This document shows, piece after piece, positions 45,560 through 56,652 of a stretch of DNA of 64,000 nt (the stretch's first letter is position 1; every line of letters starts with the position of its first letter). Source of the DNA: Saururus chinensis. Taxonomy: Eukaryota > Streptophyta > Magnoliopsida > Piperales > Saururaceae. The notes beneath the pieces were generated by a model. It saw nothing but the letters and a program-made list of their open reading frames with translations, was not told the DNA's origin and searched no databases. Location: positions 9,977,001-10,041,000 of the forward strand of contig CP141148.1 of NCBI GenBank assembly GCA_035235625.1, given 5' to 3'. The translations under genes were made by a program, and so were the position numbers.

Positions 45560-48500
45560 CATTGCTCACCAAAACCTTAAGTTTGGCTCAGCCCAATGAC
45601 CAAGTTGAAGATGTTGAGCCGAAGGTTGATGTCGATGGCGAAAATCCTTTCACAAATGCTACCTTGTATGGTGACGATGAAGTAGACTAATTGCCTTGCC
45701 ACGAGGCCATGAGCGCTAAGGAGACTGGAGGCTTACATGTCCCTGAGATGAGATGATATGCCAAATCAGTGCTGGGAGGTTGATTTGAATATTGACATCC
45801 ATGAATTTCATGAGAGGATGCAGCCAAAGAATTTCTAGATTGGGTTGCCAATGTAGAAGATATCCTTGACTTCAATGAGGTTATGGAAGACAATCGTGTT
45901 CCCTTGGTACGACTCGCTTTCAAGATCGAGTAGTTGCATGGTGGCAACAAATTAAATATACCAGCACATGCCAAGTTAAGCCAAAGATTGTTGAATTAGA
46001 GAAATTGAAGAAGCATATAAGGCAAGACTTTCAACCCTACAACATTGATGTATCAATGATTACAAGACCTACGACAATGGTCAAAATTGGTGGATGAGTA
46101 AGTAATTCTACCAATTGTTACACCATAATGACATGACTTAATCGGAGGAACAACTTGTGTCTTTTATATTGGAGGTATGTGTCAAAACCTTAAAGATGCC
46201 TTGAATTTATTTTATATTTTTTCCTTTTCATAGGCACATTCTAGAGCACTCTACTTAGAAAAATAGCAAGGCCCCATTGGCTGCCGCTTTATGATGACCG
46301 GTGATACTTCTCTAACCACGCCAATTGCCACCAATTCCGGTAGTGTGCAAGCCCCTTCTAAGGCTACACCTCAAGATACTCAGAACATCACCAATGTCTT
46401 TACAAGCGCTAGTCCAAAGTGCTTTAGATGTGATGGAATAAGTCATAGAGTGGCAGATTGTTCTTGCAATAACTGGAATGGTAAAGATAGTATGATGAGA
46501 ATGCCAAGCTTGATAATGTTTCTTTTGATTATACTAATCCTATATATGATGAGGAAAAATCACCAAACAAAGAGATAGTAGAAGGTGATCATGGAGAAAC
46601 TTTGGTGACACGTCTCCTTTGAATTGCCCCGAAGGGATTGAAGGGTGATCGTTGCTTGAAAATAATATATTCTACACTAATTATACTATTGGGAGCAAGG
46701 TTCATCATCTTGTGATTGATTGAAGAAGTTGTGATAATGTGGTAGCTGAAGAGCCAGTTCAAAAGCTTCAATTGAACACTACACCCCATCCCCATCCATA
46801 CATATTTTCTTAGCTAAAGAAAGGAAGTGACGTACAAGTCTCTAAAAGATGTATAGTCCCTTTCTCTATTAGATCTACAAATAAAGATAAGATATGGTGT
46901 AATGTTGTTGCTATGGATAATTGTCACTTGGTGCTTGGGCATCCTTGGCAATACGATCGATGTGTGATGCATGATGGTCATAAGAACACATATAGTTTTG
47001 TTTGGAATAGCAAAATAATTATTCTTCTATCCCATAAGGATGTGGTGGTTAAACCCCAAAATAACAAAGAGGTGACTCTTTTGTTTAGGGAAAATGTTCT
47101 TGAGGAGTTTAAGGGAAATGATGTTGTCTATGTTTTGGTTTCTAAGAAGGATAATGGAGGTGAGGATATTCCTTAAGAGGTTAAACCTTTGGTGCATGAG
47201 TATTATGATATTTTTCTAGAATCCCTACCTGATGGATTGCTACCCCTTAGAGATATCCAATATTAGATTGACATTTTCCCTATATCTATACTCCCTAATC
47301 ATCCCCATTATAGGATGAGTCCCAAAGAGCATGAGAGCTTTAGTGACGAGTCCTTAAGTTATTGAGTAAATGACATATTATAGAAAGTATGAGTCCATAT
47401 GTTATGCCAGCTTTGCTTACACTTTGCTTATACTAAAGAAAGATGGTAGTTGACATATGTGTGTGGATAGTAGATTCATTAACAAGATAACTATCAAGTA
47501 CCACTTCCCTATTCCTTACCTTGATGATTTATTTGATTAGTTGAGTGGTGCTTCTATATTTAGCAAGCTGGATTTGAAAAGTGGTCATCATCAAATTAGA
47601 ATCAAATCGGGTGATGAGTAAAAGACAACTTTCAAGACAAGAGAAATGTTATATGAATTGTTAGTCATACCTTTTGGGTTGTTAAATTCCCCTTGCACAT
47701 TCATGAGGGTGATAAACCAAACTCTTCAACTATTTGTTGGTAAATTTGTGATGATATATTTTGATGATATACTTATTTATAGCTCTGATATTGATTCTCA
47801 CTTACAACGTCTACAAGATATTTTAGTTGTTCTTTGTAGGGATAAACTTTTTGTAGCTATTAACAAGTATTTTTTTCATGCAAGATTTTGTACCCTTCCT
47901 TGGGTATGCTGTCTCAAAGGATGAAATGACTGTAGATGAAAGTAAAGTTGTTGTAGTGAAATAATGGTCAAGACCTACTAATGTACCTGAGGTACGACAT
48001 TTCTATGAGTTAACTTCTTTTTATTGGAGCTTTATTCCTCATTTTAGCATCCTTATGGCTCCTATTACTGATTGTATGAAGTTAAAAGTGCATTTGTTCT
48101 TATTAAATAAAAATTATTAGCCTTACCTAACTTTGCCAAGCCTTTTGAGTTACATTGTAATGCTTCAAAGGTTGATATTGGGGCTATCCTAAGTCAAGAG
48201 GGTCGTCCAATTATTTATTTCAATGAGAAATTATCAGGATCACGAGGAAGGTATAATGCCTATGATGTTGAGTTTTATGTTGTTGTCTAAACTCTTCAAT
48301 ATTAAAAGCATTATTTGATTCATGTAGAGTTTATTCTTTATTTTGAACATTTTGTTCTTAAATATTAATAGCCAAGAGACATTGTCTGTTAGACATACAT
48401 ATTGGGCATCATATTTGCAGAAATTTACTTTTACACTTAATCATAAATTTGGAGTTCAGAACAAGGTCACAAATATCTTGCATCGTCAAGCATGCTTACT

Positions 48501-49787
48501 TACTAGTAAGCGTACTCATAGGATTTGATTTACTTTAAGAGTAATTGGTCACTTATCCTTTCTTTACTAAAGTTTTGTCTGAACTTGTGGCATGATAGAA
48601 ATATTATTTGTTGCATGATGATTTTCTTTGCAAAGACAATTAATTATGTGTTTCTACATATAGCCTACACTTGAAGATCATTAAGAAGTTGCATAATGAG
48701 GGTCATATGAGAAAAGATAAAACTTTTCAACTTGTTTCTTCTTATTTCTAGCCATCTATGCACAGGGATGTGTCCTATATGCTATGTTGCTAAATGGACA
48801 TCTACTAATGTTGGGTTATACATGTCATTGCATTCCTTAACTCAGCCATTGTCCAACATTAGTATGAACTTTGTTCTTAGATTACCTCATACTAAGAGAG
48901 GATAGGATGTAATTTATTTGGTTGTTAACAAATGCTCAACGATGGTATGTTACATTGCTTGCAAGAAAACCAATTATGCATCTAATATTGCATTACTATT
49001 CTTTCGGGAGGTATATCATTTACACGAGTTACCATTGTCTATTGTTTCTAACATATATACTCATTTTTTAAGTCATTGTTTGGCATTCTATGTAGAAACT
49101 GACACATACTTTTCTTGATTTTAGTAGTGCTTATCACACACAAACATATGAACATACGGAGGTAGTCAATAGATCTCTAAGGAACTTATTGAGAAGTTTG
49201 GTTGGTGATAATCTTAAATCTTGGGATCAATATTTATATAAGGTTGAAGTTGCTTATAATGGAAGTGTGAATTGAAGCACATACTTTAGTTCTTTTACTG
49301 TTATTTGTGGTTTTAATCCTTGATTTCTATTAGATTTAGATCCTATTCTAAATGTGAAGAGTTTAAATGTCTAGGTTGAAGTCTTTATATCATACTTCTA
49401 GGATATTCATTTTGATACTTATAAGACATTGCAGGTGTCTAATGATAACTATAAGACAACTAGCAATTTAAAAAGAAGACGTGGACTTTAATGTTAGTGA
49501 TTTTGTGTGTGCTATTTTGACCAAAGACAAATTTTCAATTGGGGAGTACATTAAATTATGAGCATAAAAAGATTGGGCCTTTGGAGATTATTCAAAAGAT
49601 TAATTCTAATATTTATCGTCTCAAGCTTCCTAGCTACATTCATAATTTTGATGTTTTCAATGTTAAATATCTCATTCTTTACCTTGGTGGTTCATTAGAT
49701 GATGATTTTGTAAATTCGATGGAGAATTCTCTTGAGCAAGGGGAGGATGATGTACATCAGTTGACATTGAAGTATATGGAGCATTAG
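45560..49787 (+). pseudogene. Broken gag-pol of the gypsy element
   Basis: Gag: FLDWVANVEDILDFNEV (about 45836-45890) and WWQQIKYTS. An intact CCHC knuckle, CFRCDGISHRVADC, follows at about 46420-46462. Protease region: VIDxRSCDNVVAEELVQ-like sequence near 46710-46760, then DNCHLVLGHPWQYDR and DGHKNTYSFVW (46913-47010). [17 protein letters not shown] and the catalytic [14 protein letters not shown] (about 47749-47790) survive. RNase [17 protein letters not shown] (about 48140-48190). Integrase: VYLVVNKCST-like sequence near 48910, where the first catalytic Asp (DRFS in the family) is Asn, and SIVSNIYTHFLSH, where the second Asp (SDRD) is gone; TEVVNRSLRNLLRSL keeps the Glu. C-terminal end: GPLEIIQKINSNIYRLKLP, FDVFNVKYL. 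Stops and shifts break every frame, so it cannot move itself. Confidence 0.87.
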
Positions 49788-49792
49788 GATCG

Positions 49793-50366
49793 CACAAAGA
49801 AAATTCATAGTTTCTCTTTGGTGATTGATTGACATTATTAGGTGATCGATAGGTCCATCAATCAATCGGTCGATAAGAGTGATCGATCGGCACTCTATGC
49901 AGCTTAGTGTCAAACGAAGCTGAGAGTATTGACAATTGATCAGTCATGATAGTGATCGTTTGCCCCAACAACAAAACGGTTAAAAAGTCCATTTTGGATA
50001 AGGATTTGATTCAAAATTGATTTCTTTTAAGTCTTTTACTTTCCAATGAGTCTTTATTCCATATTCCTTTGATTATTTAAGGATTTTAAGAATTATTTTC
50101 ATTAATTTTGATTGGTTAGTCATAAGTTAGTTAGATATTAGCTTCTTTTATATACAATTTTGCTATTAGGATTTGTATAAATGCTTGGCTCTTTTATGGA
50201 GTCTATAATTCTGTATTTTTTTATATATATATTGAAGAAGATATTATTAGTTTATCCTTTATTTTCTCTTTATTTTACGTGAATTTTCCATTGAAATTTG
50301 GGAGAGAAGAAGGTTGTGTGCACTTGTAGCTAGATTTATTAAACAACGTTTATCACATCAATTCAG
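49793..50366 (+). repeat. 3' LTR of the gypsy element
   Basis: Diverged copy of the 5' LTR, ending CACATCAATTCAG against CCCATCAATTTAG. Its TATA sequence is altered to TTGTATAAATG (50174). The start is uncertain by 10-20 bp. Confidence 0.8.
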
Positions 50367-50861
50367 CCTAGATCACAAACCTAGTAGGAACACGCTTAGT
50401 GTGATACACATGCCAACAAAGTTTCAACTTGTCTTTTAGATTGCAGCATGTGGTGCACAAAACATGAATAACATTTATATAATTCAACACCAGCCAATTT
50501 TGAAATGTGTACTCTTACAATTCTTCACCAGATAGGTGTTCACCTTTTTTAAGCTAAAGAGAAAAGATTAATGCCAAAGTTTCTCATTCTCATCCTTTCT
50601 TTCCATCTCTACTAATGATATGCTACCTCATAGTTTTCGTTGTAGTTTTTAAGAAACTGATAATACTCCCAGCAAGACCCTTCAACTACATTTTAATTGG
50701 TCATATAGGCCTCAATAAACTTTGTGTGAGACCTACATGTTTAATCCAACAAAACCCAGCTGACAAGTTGTTTTTGAAAAATTTATTGCATGTATATAAA
50801 TATGCTAGTTTTAATCCATGATTTTGCGGCTTGCATGACTTATATCCTTCATGAGGCATGG
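50367..50861. other. Intergenic gap between two elements
   Basis: AT-rich spacer between the gypsy 3' LTR and the hAT transposon. No gene or repeat boundary is seen. Confidence 0.4.
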
Positions 50862-51519
50862 GTGTCTGATAGGACTGCAAATATGAAGGGCTGGCTTGAT
50901 ACCCCTACCCGTAAAGTTTTGGGTTTGGGCCATAAAAACCAAGCAGAGGGCCCCGACCAAGCTTTAAATGTAATGACCTGACCTAGGCTGGGCCCACAAA
51001 ATTACCAATAGAAAATTTTCCTTTTCTTGAACCAGAAATCATCGTCTGTGTGCAAGAGGTACAATGTTCGTCTACGCACTACGGAGCTTCAAGGCTTCCT
51101 CGTACGTAGACTTAGGTTATAACAAACGCATACACACAACGAAGCTTCATAGTTCGCCGTGAGTAAAACAGAATAAAACGTATATTTATAATTAATTTGG
51201 ATTGGGCCAACGTTGCCTTGCCGTTGGTTGCCTACGTATGTATTGGATATTATTCCAACACAATCGGATCCGAACGTAGTTTTGCCTAACAGCTACTACA
51301 TACATCAGACATCACAAAATTATATACGTTAAAATACATATATACTAAAATTGAATCGAAATTATACTGAAACTCGTAATCTATCGGAGTAAAGCAGAAA
51401 TTAATAAATCAACAAAATCGTACATCTCGCTGTACCACTACGTCTCACTCTATCACTGAGCCGAGACCGAAAACACATATTACATGTCTCGCTCGACCCT
51501 AGAGCGAGACCACACACGT

Positions 51520-51600
51520 CATAGCATATAAGCGTACATCATGGCATATAAAGCACACATCATGACGTATAGGCACACAACATGGCATATAGGCACATAA
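51520..51600. repeat. Short minisatellite of about 20 bp units in LTR E
   Basis: Four to five units built on CATGGCATATAGGCACACAA, with variants CATAGCATATAAGCGTACAT and CATGACGTATAGGCACACAA. Units are 20-21 bp. Confidence 0.8.
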
Positions 51601-51770
51601 CACAACAATCATATAAATTGTAGCATAACACACATCATAACTGGCACATGCCATTCTATAATTAAAATGGGAGAACAGGAATGCTTACTCCCATCATGTC
51701 TCGGAAGGTATCGATATCTATGGACAGAATCCCGTCTTGCTCCGGGTCTCTTTTTCTTATTCTGGTGTTC

Positions 51771-52285
51771 GGGTAGGGCCTCTCTTAGTCTCGGGGAATT
51801 TCCTCCTTATAAGATCGTCAGCTCAGAAAATGGAACCAACCATCGCGTAGAACACCTTTGATTTAGTCAAGAACGCCTCTTGAATCGACTAAATCGGAGT
51901 TAAGATGGCTAGAAACAGAGAAAATGAAGTTGGTTGGTACGGGTAGAACCTCTCCTTGTCTTGGGATGTTTCCTCTTCATACGATCTCTAATTTAGAAAA
52001 CAAAACCCTCCATCGCGTAGAACATACTCAATTTAGTCAAGAACGCTTCTTGAATCGACTAAATCGGAGTTAGGATGGCCAGAAATAGAGAAAACGAAGT
52101 TAGTCGATGCTCCAAGGTAGCGGGCAGAACCTCTCCTTGTCTTGGGGCGTTTTCCTCTTTATACAAACTCCAACTCGAAGAAAGGACCGCTCCATTGTGT
52201 AGAGCACACTCGATTTAGTAGGAAACGGGTCTTGAACAACCTTAATCGGCCTCAGAACGGTCAGAAACGGGGGAGGAGAAGTTCT
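51771..52285. repeat. Three tandem units of 170-181 bp in LTR E
   Basis: Units start at 51771, 51941 and 52122 with GGGTAGGGCC, GGGTAGAACC and GGGCAGAACC. Each contains CATCGCGTAGAACA-like sequence, GATTTAGTCAAGAACG, and AATCGGAGTTAAGATGG-like sequence followed by AGAAACAGAG. The third is the most diverged. Such repeats in U3 usually carry enhancer elements. Confidence 0.88.
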
Positions 52286-53859
52286 GACTCAAAACAAAAC
52301 GGAAATGGGGGTATAAATAGACCCGAGCCACCGAAACCGCGGTGCGGCGCCGCGGGTTTTGGGCAGCGGCACCCGCAAAACAGCGTGGCACGCTGTGGGC
52401 GCCCACCGATTCGTGCCCCGTGCACATGGCGACTGCTTGTCGCGGCCGCATGTTACGCGCGCCGCGCGCACACCTATTTTTTATAATATTTTTTTATATA
52501 AAATCAAATCTTCAAACGCGCGTATCTCCCTACCCCGAAATCGGATTCGTGCATTCTTGGTACTGTTGGACACGTATCAACGAGCCCTTCGATACTAACC
52601 CACTTAAAGCAATAAATCATGTTCTTTATAAGTAGGTCCTACCTATATTGCACGTTTCTCAAATATCGTAACTTTCGGTCCCGACCTCCGTTTCACCCGT
52701 TCTTTGATTCGTTATGTTCGTTTCTTCGAGTTCTACTCAGTACGGAGGTTTCAATGGTTAAAACTATCTATAATTTATTACAAAAATTACTAATTACCTC
52801 TAACCCCCTTGGTTAGACGTAATCGAAAAGCGGGGTGTTACATTAAATATGAAAGCCCATTTAATTTTGGGTCAGGCTCGGGCATGGGCCAAAAAAACTT
52901 GAAAGGCCCGGCCCATAAAATTTTGGTCTGACTCCCATTCCCCGTTTTGACTCCCCAAACCCAGCTATAAAACCCTACACAGAAAACCCTAACCCGGACT
53001 CCCCGTTTCGACTCCCCTCCCCACAGCTGAAACCCTTATCATCTCTCGGTTGCTCTCTCCACTACTCTAAAACTGCTGTCCTCTAGCCTTCTCGGCTCTC
53101 GGCTCTTGTCTCTCGCCTCACTATCCCAACTCGAAGTCTGAAATCTCCTATCGAGTCTCCACCACTCTAAAACTATTTTCCTCTAGCCTAAGTAGTCTTC
53201 TCGCCTCGGTTCACACTTCTCACTGATCGGCTCTCCAACTCCAATTGGCTCTCCAATTGCCTCTCAAAGCACCGCTCAACCGACGGCCCACTCCAACATT
53301 GTTTACTTGCCATGGACTCCACCTCACCCTTTTATCTCCAAAAGAATAAGTTTTTTTCCTTCCATTTAATATTGTTCTTTAATTTTGACTTGTCTATGAC
53401 TTATTTGTGTACTATTCTTTAATTTATACTTGTTCTTGTCTCCATTTTTTAATTTTTACTTGTCTTTGTTATGTATTTAATTTATTCTTGTCTTGTTCTG
53501 TAATTTCGACTTGTATGTAATTTCAACTTGTCTTTGTTTTGTATTTAATTTTTGACTTATCAGTGTTTATGTTTTGTTTCTATCTCTATTATGTTCTATT
53601 TTTGTCTCTACTATTTTATTCCTGACTTCCTCTCTTTGTTATTTAACTTCTACGTTTGCCTCTATTCTTTTCTTTAATCTATACTTGTTCTTGTCTCTGT
53701 TCTTGAATTTTTACTTATCCTTGTTCTATAATCTAATCTATTCTTGTCTTTGTTCTGTGTTCATCTCTGTTCTATAATTTTGTCTTGTTTGTGACTTGTT
53801 TACTATTGTAAATTGTTCTTGTCTATGAATCTCTAATTTATTTGTATCTATTAATAGAG

Positions 53860-54608
53860 ATGTTCAATTCTTCCATCCCAGCTAATTCTTCCACTCCCAC
53901 CCTTACACCTGCTATTCCCCTTAGTACTACTGTCCCCCTCCCTATCCTATTCCAGCTTTAGGAGCAAGCAGTAGCCAAGGTAGGAAAAAAAGGGTTTGAG
54001 GTCTATCACAAGTGTGGATGCATTACAAGAAAGTTCTTAATGAAAATGGAGTACACTAAGTAGCAATATGCAATTATTGCCAACACATGTTTATTTCATA
54101 AGGTAAAGATGCTACTACTTGGTGGGTCAAGTTATATAGAGTACTTTCTTAGATCAATGTCGAACAAAATGTTAGATAAGTATGATGAATATTGGGGTGA
54201 TATACCTGTCATATATGACATTACTTTGATTTTGGATCTTAGATATAAGAGGAAATTACTGAGATTTTATTTGACCCAACTACATGAGAAAGAGTTGGGG
54301 GATCTACGTTTTGAAAAGAGTTTGGTTGTGATGCAATTGTTGTTTGATCAATACAAGGACATGTTGTGTCTAGTTGTGGTTACACTTTCTAGTGAGTTAT
54401 TAAATCATTCGAATGAGGAAGAAAAAATTAAACAATGGATGAAATGACAAGGATGTGCTAAAGACAATAACATTAGCAAATCTGAGTTAGAGTTGTACTT
54501 TGAAGCAAATTTAGAAAACATGGAGGCTAACTTGAACATCCTTTGTTGGTGGGCTAACTCAACTAAGCACCCAATCTTAGCAGCAATGGGTTCCGGTTAC
54601 TACAATTG
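53860..54608 (+). pseudogene. hAT transposase remnant (BED, core, dimerisation)
   Basis: A candidate start at 53860 gives MFNSSIPANSSTPTPTP. A BED zinc-finger remnant follows: NENGVH, then VAICNYCQHMF with the CxxC pair at 54069-54080. The core region is open at 54109-54447 and contains MLDKYDEYWGDIP and DLRYKRKLLRFY, the motif found in RICESLEEPER-type hAT proteins. Past a stop, SELELYFEANLE and ILCWWANSTKHPIL (about 54484-54585) are the C-terminal dimerisation domain. Most of the region between BED and core is missing and stops interrupt the frame, so this is an internally deleted, dead copy. Confidence 0.85.
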
Positions 54609-56322
54609 CTTCAGAGTCAGACTTTAATAGTACTAGACGAGTTTAATCTCAATATAGGAGTTCTCTCCTACCTGAGTTGAATGGTTGATTTGTACACGGT
54701 TGCATGGTAAGAAGGTTGTTGGGACTTTTTGTAATGTGGATGACGAGCTCAACAACATTAAAGAGACAATTGAAGTTCCTAATTGAGGTATCAGATATGT
54801 TTACCTATTCTTTTCTTTTTGTTTATATATACTAAACAAAAAAAGTTTTTAACTCCACTATTGTTGATCCCAAGCCTAGATGAGAAAGGAGGATGGAAAA
54901 CATAAGTATTAAATAGTCCTTAGCATAGCTATCATTAGATAGCTTAGTTTAATTTCAACTATCTTAGTTTATAACGTGTGTGTCTATTATGCTCACTGTG
55001 TGAATGTGGAGCAGATAAATATTAACCATCTTAGTTTAAATATGAATGTGTGTATGTATGGCGCTAATAAACATGTAGATTGCTCTCTTACAAGATCATT
55101 AAGTTTAGCTGATTTGTTCCACATTTTCATTCTCTCAGTATTAGCTATATTTTGGAGGAATGCAATTAGTGTTTGGATAAGCAATCTACATAATCATTTA
55201 TCATCAGCTCTTCAATTATACTATACTCAAAGAATTATATGGTTTGGAATGAAAAGCAAATGTGTTATTGAGGAGAACATCTTAGTCACAGTTGTTTGTG
55301 TAATGATTTGATATTGGGCATGTCTTTGAAGGCATTTTTGGAGTAGTAATTATCTTTTCTAGGAATGACTAATTGTGGTTTCAATCTTTACATGTATGTT
55401 GTTTGAATGTTACCATAGGATGAAGATTGGGAGAATGGAGAAGGAAAATATTCATATTTTAAGCTTTTCTAACTTGAGTTATATGCTTTCCAACAAAGTA
55501 TATTTGATGCTTTTAATCTTCAAAAATGATATTTGTTCTTGCAGATAGTTTATTATTTTCTTATTAGAGACATGGGAATCGATTAGTGAATGGGTGCTGC
55601 ATGGTTTGAGACGTTTCTTTTTAATTATGTCCCATGTTCAAATTTTGAGAATTGGACTTATGGGGCAGGTTGATGGTCTATTTGAATTAGTTTGTCTTTT
55701 GTTATAAAAAGATACAAATATGTTTTAGGTTTTAGCAACAATTAGTACCATTTCAATGGATGAATCGGAATGATGTCTCATGACAATCTTTGTGTAGGCA
55801 CAAACATATGATCCTAATGGATAAATGTGAATGTGTAGCATTGATGTTAGATGTGCCTATGACATTGGCAAATACAATGTACCAAATTGAGAACGTGAAT
55901 GGTTTATATTTTGCTGTGTTATTTGTTTGTCAGTGGCAAATACGATGTACTAAGAAGGTGAATAGTTTATATTTTGTTATGTTACTAGTTTGTTAGTGGT
56001 AAATACAATGATATTAGCAAATGCTTATGATTTTTTCTTTAGAATATTGTAGTTTTAACACAATGAAAGTGAAGACTGAGAGTGTGAATGGTTTATATTT
56101 CATGTTGTTACTAATATGTTATGATTTTTTCTTTAGAATATTGTAGTTTTAAGCTAGTAAAAGTGAATGAGGTATGTAGCTATGAAGTTATAGTTTTAGT
56201 ATAGTGAACTTTTCAAAATAGGTTTTTTTAAGGATAAAAATAAATTATTATTATTACGTAAAAAGCCCATGGCCTGGTCCGAGCCCACATAATTTTAGGG
56301 TTGGGCCAGCTTTTTTCATAGG
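54609..56322. other. 3' non-coding part of the hAT element
   Basis: AT-rich DNA downstream of the transposase remnant. A segment with GTGAATGGTTTATATTT recurs about three times (55896, 55958, 56083), with GATTTTTTCTTTAGAATATTG twice (56030, 56118), showing local duplication. No gene is seen. Confidence 0.5.
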
Positions 56323-56534
56323 AAAAAGTTTATATGAGCCCAGGCTCATATAAATCTATATGAGCCCGGGCTCTATGGGCTGTCGGATTTACATCCGGCG
56401 GCCCATAATACTTATGGGTTTAACTAACGAGTATAACCCATGAGTATTATGAGCCATCGGATATAAATCCGACGGCCCATAGAGCCCGGGCTTACGTAGG
56501 TTTATATGAGCCCGGGCTCATATAAACGAGTCTA
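56323..56534. mobile_element. Palindromic MITE with GAGCCCGGGCTC ends, copy 1
   Basis: About 212 bp that folds on itself: the left arm has GTTTATATGAGCCCAGGCTC, GAGCCCGGGCTCTATGGGC and GTCGGATTTACATCCGG; the right arm repeats these as inverse, with CCGACGGCCCATAGAGCCCG and TATATGAGCCCGGGCTCATA. Each arm also holds smaller perfect palindromes (GAGCCCGGGCTC). The loop is around 56415-56445. A second copy begins at 63891. Superfamily and target duplication could not be assigned. Confidence 0.82.
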
Positions 56535-56652
56535 TTTTTCATATCCAGTTAGGGCCGAGTTGGGCCTAATTTTTTTTTTATCATCTTTGGGGCCAGGCTC
56601 GAGCTTACCCTAACCCTCCAAGGCCAAATCCATTTGCAGCCCTAGTGACGGA

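Larger units (their letters stand above)
44871..50366 (+). mobile_element. Ty3/gypsy retrotransposon, decayed, both LTRs present
   Basis: About 5.5 kb with two diverged LTRs (44871-45403 and about 49793-50366) around a broken gag-pol in gypsy order: gag, zinc knuckle, protease, RT, RNase H, integrase. The two LTRs align throughout but differ by many substitutions and small indels, so the insertion is old. No clear 5-bp target duplication remains. A purine tract (GCAAGGGGAGGA, about 49737-49748) stands some 50 bp before the 3' LTR and may be the polypurine tract. The sequence TTGGTGGCCCTGC after the 5' LTR is only a candidate primer-binding site. Element lineage within gypsy was not determined. 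Confidence 0.87.
50969..52842 (+). mobile_element. LTR E, solo, perfect TTAAA target duplication
   Basis: It starts TGTAATGACCTGACC and ends AAGCGGGGTGTTACA. TTAAA stands on both sides (50964-50968 and 52843-52847). The U3 part has short tandem units and three units of about 175 bp; a GC-rich zone (52320-52475) follows a TATA sequence GTATAAATAGACC at 52311. This is the layout of a large Ty3/gypsy LTR. At 1874 bp with nothing internal, it is a solo LTR and younger than the hAT element it splits. Confidence 0.93.
50870..56644 (+). mobile_element. hAT transposon, decayed, with two nested insertions
   Basis: The left end is TAGGACTGCAAATATGAAGG and the reverse complement of the right end TAGGGCTGCAAATGGATTTG. 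The flanks GTGTCTGA (50862-50869) and GTGACGGA (56645-56652) match at 6 of 8. Subterminal zones are rich in GGGCC, GGCTTG and AGGCTCGGGC motifs on both sides. Its own sequence is about 3.7 kb and carries hAT transposase remnants (53860-54608) plus a 5' leader with a TATA sequence (GCTATAAAACC, 52963). The rest is solo LTR E (50969-52842), inserted about 100 bp from the left end, and a palindromic MITE (56323-56534) near the right end. Confidence 0.87.

Noticed and set aside
52142-52635. Open frames in the GC-rich part of LTR E
   Set aside because: Same reason: promoter-like LTR sequence, several frames open at once, no protein family.
54976-55311. 111-codon open frame inside the hAT element
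   Set aside because: It follows the dimerisation remnant but resembles no transposase part; AT-rich chance frame.
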